DNA of 23,628 nt from Dimargaris cristalligena. Taxonomy: Eukaryota; Kickxellomycota; Dimargaritomycetes; Dimargaritales; Dimargaritaceae. Positions 19,272 through 23,628 of this stretch are shown here, in pieces. The position numbers were made by a program, and so were the translations under genes. The DNA lies in the NCBI GenBank assembly GCA_027576995.1, contig JANBQC010000452.1, forward strand, positions 1 through 23,628. Direction: 5' to 3'. Under the pieces are notes generated by a model. The model worked only from the letters and a program-made list of their open reading frames with translations, searched no databases and was not told the DNA's origin. Position 1 is the first letter of the stretch, and every line of letters begins with the position of its first letter.

Positions 19272-20129
19272 ATGGCCGTCCCCACCTACTGCGATATTGG
19301 CAAGTCCTCCAAGGATCTCCTGGGTAAGGATTTCCCCATCGGCAGCGTCAAGCTGGAGGTCAAGACCCTGACCGCCAACGGCGTCAATTTCACCGTCAAC
19401 GGTACCCAGGACCAGAAGTCCGGTGGCATCACTGGTGAGCTCAAGACCAAATATGCCGACAAGGTCAACGGCCTCACCTTCACCCACTCCTGGACCACTA
19501 AGAACCTGCTCACCACTGAAGTTGAGGTCCTGAACCAGGCTGCCAAGGGTCTGAAGCTGAACGTGGCCGGCTCCCTCCTCCCCGTGACCGGTGGCGCGAA
19601 GAACGCCAAGGTCACCCTGGACTACAAGCAGAAGAACCTGACCGCCAAGTCGGTGATCGACCTCTTCAAGGGCCCCACCTTCCACACCGACCTGGTGGTC
19701 GGCCGTGACGGCTTTCTGGCCGGTGGTGAGGTCGGCTACGACCTGCTCAACGGTAAGGTCACCAAATACACCGGTGCCCTGGGTTACACCGGTCCCGACT
19801 ACGCCGTGGCCCTGCACGCCCTCGAGGGCCTGAACCTGTTCGCCGCCTCCTTCTACCACCGCGTCAGCGCCGATGTCGAAGCCGGTGCCAAGGCCACCTT
19901 CGACGCCAAGTCCACCGCCAACGCTGTCAACCTCGAGGTCGGTACCAAGTACTACCTGGACTCCTACTCCTTCGTCAAGGCCAAGATCAACAACGCTGGC
20001 CAGCTCGGTCTCGGCTACTCCCAGTCTCTCCGCCCCGGTGTCACTGTGGCTCTGGGTGGTCTGTTCGACACCTCCAAGTTGAACGAGAACGCCCACCGTC
20101 TGGGTCTCTCTCTCACTTTCGGCAACTAA
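19272..20129 (+). CDS. POR1: Mitochondrial outer-membrane porin (VDAC)
   Basis: A 285-residue, single-exon gene, matching the fungal porin length of about 283. Voltage-dependent anion channels are 19-strand beta-barrels of the mitochondrial outer membrane that pass ATP, ADP and other metabolites. The N-terminus (MAVPTYCDIGKSSKDLLGKD) is the typical amphipathic helix that sits in the pore. GLK (93-95) is the conserved motif known from VDACs. Residues about 228-250 (YLDSYSFVKAKINNAGQLGL and on) fit the eukaryotic porin signature, and the protein ends in a beta-strand (GLSLTFGN), as the barrel requires. There is no cleavable presequence, as expected. Codon use is extremely biased to C-ending codons, implying high expression. 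Confidence 0.97.
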   Translation: MAVPTYCDIGKSSKDLLGKDFPIGSVKLEVKTLTANGVNFTVNGTQDQKSGGITGELKTKYADKVNGLTFTHSWTTKNLLTTEVEVLNQAAKGLKLNVAGSLLPVTGGAKNAKVTLDYKQKNLTAKSVIDLFKGPTFHTDLVVGRDGFLAGGEVGYDLLNGKVTKYTGALGYTGPDYAVALHALEGLNLFAASFYHRVSADVEAGAKATFDAKSTANAVNLEVGTKYYLDSYSFVKAKINNAGQLGLGYSQSLRPGVTVALGGLFDTSKLNENAHRLGLSLTFGN

Positions 20130-21047
20130 GTAACTGGCCGCTGGGCAGTTTTATTTATTGCTATACCCCCCCCGTGCGCTTATCCCCTCCCCCCCCTCTC
20201 TCTATAGACACGTTAGTGCCCCGATTACCCTGACTCGTACTTATAATGCATAGGAATCATACTGGAAGTTGGTCAGGCCCATATCTCGCCCATTTATGCT
20301 ATATATAACGAGATAGGACTGATGTCCCTATATTGTTTATACCCCCTACTCTACCCCCTCTCTCCTTGATCTTTGACTAGGGTGATACTCGTTTAACTTA
20401 TTCAGCGAGGGGGCTGTTAATGTCCGTTGTCTGTAATCCTCCAATAAATCGTACACCCCTTTGCAGCGGTATATATATGTATCTTATCTGATTAGCGAGC
20501 CCCTTTTTAATACTATGAGTTCCTTAATTATAAGCTAGGTCTCTAAACCAGCTTGCCGTAATTCGGGCATTCCAAATTGGTAGGGCATTGACGTGACTTA
20601 ATGTTGTGAATGGTTGACTTGGACTATCTGAATTGGGTAGTGTGGGTCAACATAATTCTACGTCAGTGGTGCTTCCTGTGTCTCTGTTAACCGAATGCTA
20701 ATCCATGATAAAAATATGAATAGCCACCAGATCACTCATATTCAGAGCCCTGAACTAGTCCTCCAAGCTCCGCTTGAGTCCATTTTGGACACTTCATTTA
20801 TATTTTTGATTTGTGATAGTATCTACTAGAAGAATAACCCCCTAAATTTGTAGAGGTAGTGGCGGAGGAATGTCCAGCAGATTCAGTGACATAGGAATAT
20901 TGTAATGGGTGTATTTCTCGCAATGGGCCGGTCATGTGACTTCGTTTGCCACCAGTGCTTCCTATTTACGCCATTGATTTTGTTGGTTCCAGTGGCAGCA
21001 GAATCATCTATTACTGACCAGATAATTTATTACCCTTACCACACGGG
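20130..21047. other. Spacer between porin and NAF1
   Basis: The porin 3' UTR lies at the left; an AATAAA at 20443-20448, 311 bases after its stop, is a possible poly(A) signal. The rest is AT-rich with no gene I can support. A short plus-strand ATG frame at 20905-21114 is unlike any protein I know and runs through the poly(T) tract. Confidence 0.5.
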
Positions 21048-21067
21048 TTTTTTTTTTTTTTTTTTTT
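21048..21067 (+). promoter_or_regulatory. Poly(dT) tract upstream of NAF1
   Basis: Twenty consecutive T, 121 bases before the NAF1 ATG. Poly(dA:dT) tracts of this kind keep fungal promoters free of nucleosomes. The length may be imprecise, because homopolymers are prone to sequencing error. Confidence 0.5.
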
Positions 21068-21188
21068 GGCAAACTTCGGTTTCAATGCGCATAACTGGGA
21101 CCATACATGCCTAGTTCTCTTCACAGTACCTTTGCTTATCGATATACGTTTTCTGGTCACATTGCTCTACATTTCCCTCTTATTGGCC

Positions 21189-22802
21189 ATGGAACCTAAC
21201 TCTTCTAACAACCCCTTGGGAACCCCTCCTCCTCCGGCCGTTATGGCAACTGAGACGGTTGCACCGGCCGTGAGCGAAACCACCCAGTCCTTGGAATTCG
21301 ACGCTGCCCTAATTGGAGCTGGCGAGTCCGATAGCGAACCCGACACGGCTGCTGTTGTTATTGAACAGACTGAACCACCAAAGACTTCGCATGTCCCCGA
21401 GAAGGGGCCTGAACCCACTCCCGTTACGGTTAGTCCTGAACTCCCCACAAACAACGAACCCGCCGGCAATGACGATAGTGACTCGGATAGCTCGGACGAC
21501 GACAGCGATATTATCGCCCGCATGGCCCAGCTCGCCGGTCAGTTTGCGGATGATGAAGCCCCCGAGGACGGAGGGGGGGGCGATGATGACAACTACTCCA
21601 AACGGCCCATTCACTCCAAAAATGAAGCCGTCGACGCCGAACCCACCCAAGTGACCATTACCCACCTTCCCGACGATGTCCCCCTTGTCATACTGGGGCA
21701 GGTCTCCTCCATCGTTGACCGGGCCATCATGATCACCTCCGCACCAGAAACGGCCGAACAACTCAACCGGGAAAACCAGACCCTCAATTTGGGTACGCCC
21801 ATTGCCCTGGGCGACCGCCAGGTAATTGGGGGCCTCGACGAGTCCATTGGTTCCATTTTCCGCCCCACTTTTGTGGTGCGTTTCGCTTCGACTGTTGAAC
21901 TGACCGAAAAGTGGCACATTGCCCTCGGCACCACCCTCTACTACTCCCCCCCAACGGCTTCCAAAATCTCGCTCTACTATCTACGGTCCCAGAATAAGGG
22001 GTCGGACGCCAGTAATTTATACGACGAGGAAATCGTGGGCAGTGATGTTGACTTTTCGGACGATGATGCCGAGATGGATTATAAGGCGAAGAAACAGAAG
22101 GAAAAGCGGGCCAAGGCCCAGGCCCGGAAACAGCAGGTGGCAGCGGCGGCGGGCAAACCCACTACTGGTGTGGCGTCAGTACCCGCTTCCTCCATTCTCG
22201 CGTCAGCGTCCACAAGAATGAACCCATTTGGTAGCCATGCTTCACAGCCGCAACAACAACAGTATCCATATTCACACCCTAACCCTCACTCTTATGCTCC
22301 GCCTCAGATTCAATTCCAATCGCAGCCACAGCCACAGTCGCTGCCCCAGACGCAGTCGTCGCTCTTCGCTCCTAGACCGACCATCGCTCCACCGTCGAAT
22401 CCATTCAGTGATGACCGGCCGTCGGCATTATTCCCCGCCGCCCGCCCCGATGCCCGGATCGTAAATTACGATGATATGTTCTTTTCCGATAACCAATCCC
22501 CCGCCCCCGCTTATGCACAACCCCAGCCTCATCCCCATACTAATGCCCATCCCCATCCCCAACATCAGCAGCAACCCCATTACCAGCCCCAACACCACCC
22601 AAATCCGCATCAGTCTTACCAACCCCACCCACACCACTATCCCCAACATCCCCAGGCCGCAATCTACGGCCAACCGGGATTTACTTCACCGCCACCCCCC
22701 CAGCCAACAGGCACCCAGTCCTCCTCGTATGTCGATTTCCTTCGCTCTTTGAGTAAACCTGATGAAGCTTCGCCATCATCTCAGCCTCGCCAAGGCCAAT
22801 AA
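21189..22802 (+). CDS. NAF1: H/ACA snoRNP assembly factor NAF1
   Basis: 537 residues from the ATG at 21189. The frame is open further upstream, but only through TTG-started, hydrophobic non-coding sequence. Naf1 is a nuclear chaperone that binds the Cbf5 pseudouridine synthase and brings it to nascent H/ACA RNAs before Gar1 replaces it. The Gar1/Naf1 beta-barrel core is at about 157-269 (LGQVSSIVDRAIMI, IFRPTFVVRF, LGTTLYYSP). It is followed by the Naf1 hallmark KGSDASNLYDEE (about 271-282), a D/E-rich DVDFSDDDAEMDYK, and a Lys/Arg helix (about 299-316). The N-terminal 150 residues are acidic and disordered. The C-terminal 190 are extremely Gln/Pro/His-rich. No intron is evident. Confidence 0.92.
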   Translation: MEPNSSNNPLGTPPPPAVMATETVAPAVSETTQSLEFDAALIGAGESDSEPDTAAVVIEQTEPPKTSHVPEKGPEPTPVTVSPELPTNNEPAGNDDSDSDSSDDDSDIIARMAQLAGQFADDEAPEDGGGGDDDNYSKRPIHSKNEAVDAEPTQVTITHLPDDVPLVILGQVSSIVDRAIMITSAPETAEQLNRENQTLNLGTPIALGDRQVIGGLDESIGSIFRPTFVVRFASTVELTEKWHIALGTTLYYSPPTASKISLYYLRSQNKGSDASNLYDEEIVGSDVDFSDDDAEMDYKAKKQKEKRAKAQARKQQVAAAAGKPTTGVASVPASSILASASTRMNPFGSHASQPQQQQYPYSHPNPHSYAPPQIQFQSQPQPQSLPQTQSSLFAPRPTIAPPSNPFSDDRPSALFPAARPDARIVNYDDMFFSDNQSPAPAYAQPQPHPHTNAHPHPQHQQQPHYQPQHHPNPHQSYQPHPHHYPQHPQAAIYGQPGFTSPPPPQPTGTQSSSYVDFLRSLSKPDEASPSSQPRQGQ

Positions 22803-22805
22803 GCC

Positions 22806-22811
22806 AATAAA
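22806..22811 (+). terminator. Poly(A) signal of NAF1
   Basis: AATAAA only 4 bases after the NAF1 stop codon (TAAGCCAATAAATATT). If used, the 3' UTR would be very short. Confidence 0.35.
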
Positions 22812-23439
22812 TATTATGGTTCTATCTTTTATCCCCTCCCCATATCTTGCCATACTAGGATTGTTTTTTAGGATGCTCAAGACGCTGTTGGCTGCAAATA
22901 AATATACTGAGATGGTAAATGTAATAGTAGGACTTGCGCCATTTTTTTCAATTCGATACAGCGAAGTTATCCATTTCACTTCAGCTTCCACTTCAACACT
23001 GGAAATTCTCTTCAATCAACCCCTCGGCTTTGCAAGCGTTAGCATGTCGGATGCAAATTATATTTGTATTGCGTTTATATGGAAAGGGGTTTAATGCAAG
23101 CAAAGCGAATGTGTGTTTTAAAGACTAGACGAGAGGTCCGTCGAAAAAAAGATGGAAAATGTGCCTCGAAACTTGTCGTTCGTGATAGAAATGGCACAGT
23201 ATACTAGATATCATATCCTAGCCATAGTCGTTGAAAAATGCCAGAATACTTTAAGTAATCGATAATAAGCAAGGCAAATACTATAATAGTAGATGCAAAG
23301 TAATGCCTCACCCTCCCAACCAATTGAAATAATAGATCACGGGATAACAAATTAAAAATAAAAGCCTGGCTAAACATGATGAAGGTATTATTCCTCTTTG
23401 TGCTGCGTGCGTCACGCGCAGATCCACAGGAGAAGCCAA
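22812..23439. other. AT-rich spacer between convergent NAF1 and Argonaute genes
   Basis: Contains the 3' flanks of NAF1 (plus) and of the second Argonaute (minus). The short frames seen here lack proper starts or resemble nothing. Sequence beyond the Argonaute stop is not similar to that beyond the stop at 189. Confidence 0.5.
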
Positions 23440-23628
23440 TCACATAAAGTATAGAGTACTGGTCAATCGGTCCACGACGGATACCAGCGCAGTGGGCTGG
23501 TTTTGGGCGGCCGTGGAAATAGTACTGCCAGCATCGTCGTCAGTAGATTCTACTCGACCATGGCGGTGGTAACGGGCGCGGAAGGCCAACAGGTCCGCAA
23601 AGTAGGCGGGTGGACACAGGGATACGGA
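23440..23628 (-). CDS. AGO: Second Argonaute (PIWI domain) C-terminus, partial
   Basis: Read on the minus strand, this is the last 62 codons and TGA of a second Argonaute, the same length and register as the copy at 1-189 with no indel. It has the same S-V-S...PPAYFADLLAFRARYH block and ends LYFM. I count 8 amino-acid differences of 62, all in the variable tail, and 27 base differences of 189, many synonymous. Both copies therefore look under purifying selection and are not recent pseudogenes. The gene continues off the window. It faces the other copy tail-to-tail across about 23 kb. Several Argonautes per genome are known in fungi, so a local paralogous pair is plausible if the contig reflects the chromosome. 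Confidence 0.9.
   Translation of the reverse strand, partial: SVSLCPPAYFADLLAFRARYHRHGRVESTDDDAGSTISTAAQNQPTALVSVVDRLTSTLYFM
23552..23628 (-). repeat. Right copy of the 77-bp perfect inverted terminal repeat
   Basis: Exact reverse complement of bases 1-77, with the first mismatch immediately inside it at 23551. See the left copy for the divergence profile. Confidence 0.97.

Noticed and set aside
1..23628. Whole window as a transposon or Maverick-like element bounded by terminal inverted repeats
   Set aside because: The terminal repeats are Argonaute coding sequence, and the interior holds housekeeping genes (PGK, porin, NAF1) with no transposase, integrase or polymerase.

Overview
The window is eukaryotic nuclear DNA and almost certainly fungal. 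It carries a fungal-length mitochondrial porin (285 aa), a phosphoglycerate kinase with one short GTATGT...CAG intron, a NAF1 H/ACA snoRNP assembly factor, a large coiled-coil protein whose N-terminus resembles the fungal Uds1 (up-regulated during septation) domain, and a small secreted precursor with a Kex2-type Lys-Arg site. Most genes have one exon. Coding DNA is GC-rich, with strong codon bias in PGK, porin and the small peptide. It sits in AT-rich, gene-poor spacers of 0.6-4.8 kb. I suspect an early-diverging filamentous lineage, but that is a guess.

Layout, left to right. 1-189 (+): last 62 codons of an Argonaute gene. 190-3567: AT-rich spacer with one doubtful two-exon candidate at 494-1101. 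3568-8511 (-): 1647-aa coiled-coil/Uds1-like protein. 8512-13296: long gene-poor spacer with two copies of a short inverted-repeat element (9887-10020, 10720-10860). 13297-13470 (+): 57-aa secreted peptide precursor. 13471-15548: spacer. 15549-16502 (+): protein with two C-terminal C2H2 zinc fingers, 5' end uncertain, followed by a third copy of the short element (16564-16706). 17245-18650 (-): PGK, two exons. 18651-19271: shared divergent promoter with a 13-bp inverted repeat. 19272-20129 (+): mitochondrial porin/VDAC. 21189-22802 (+): NAF1. 23440-23628 (-): last 62 codons of a second Argonaute gene.

The two Argonaute ends are inverted paralogues reading into the window. Their outermost 77 bp are identical, and they diverge sharply from base 78. 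That length equals a common de Bruijn k-mer size, so the window is probably a complete contig that broke in a shared Argonaute repeat. The most notable new items are this Argonaute pair, the unlisted small secreted Gly/Trp-rich peptide gene, and a previously unnamed family of ~134-143-bp MITE-like elements. I see no rRNA, tRNA or CRISPR array.
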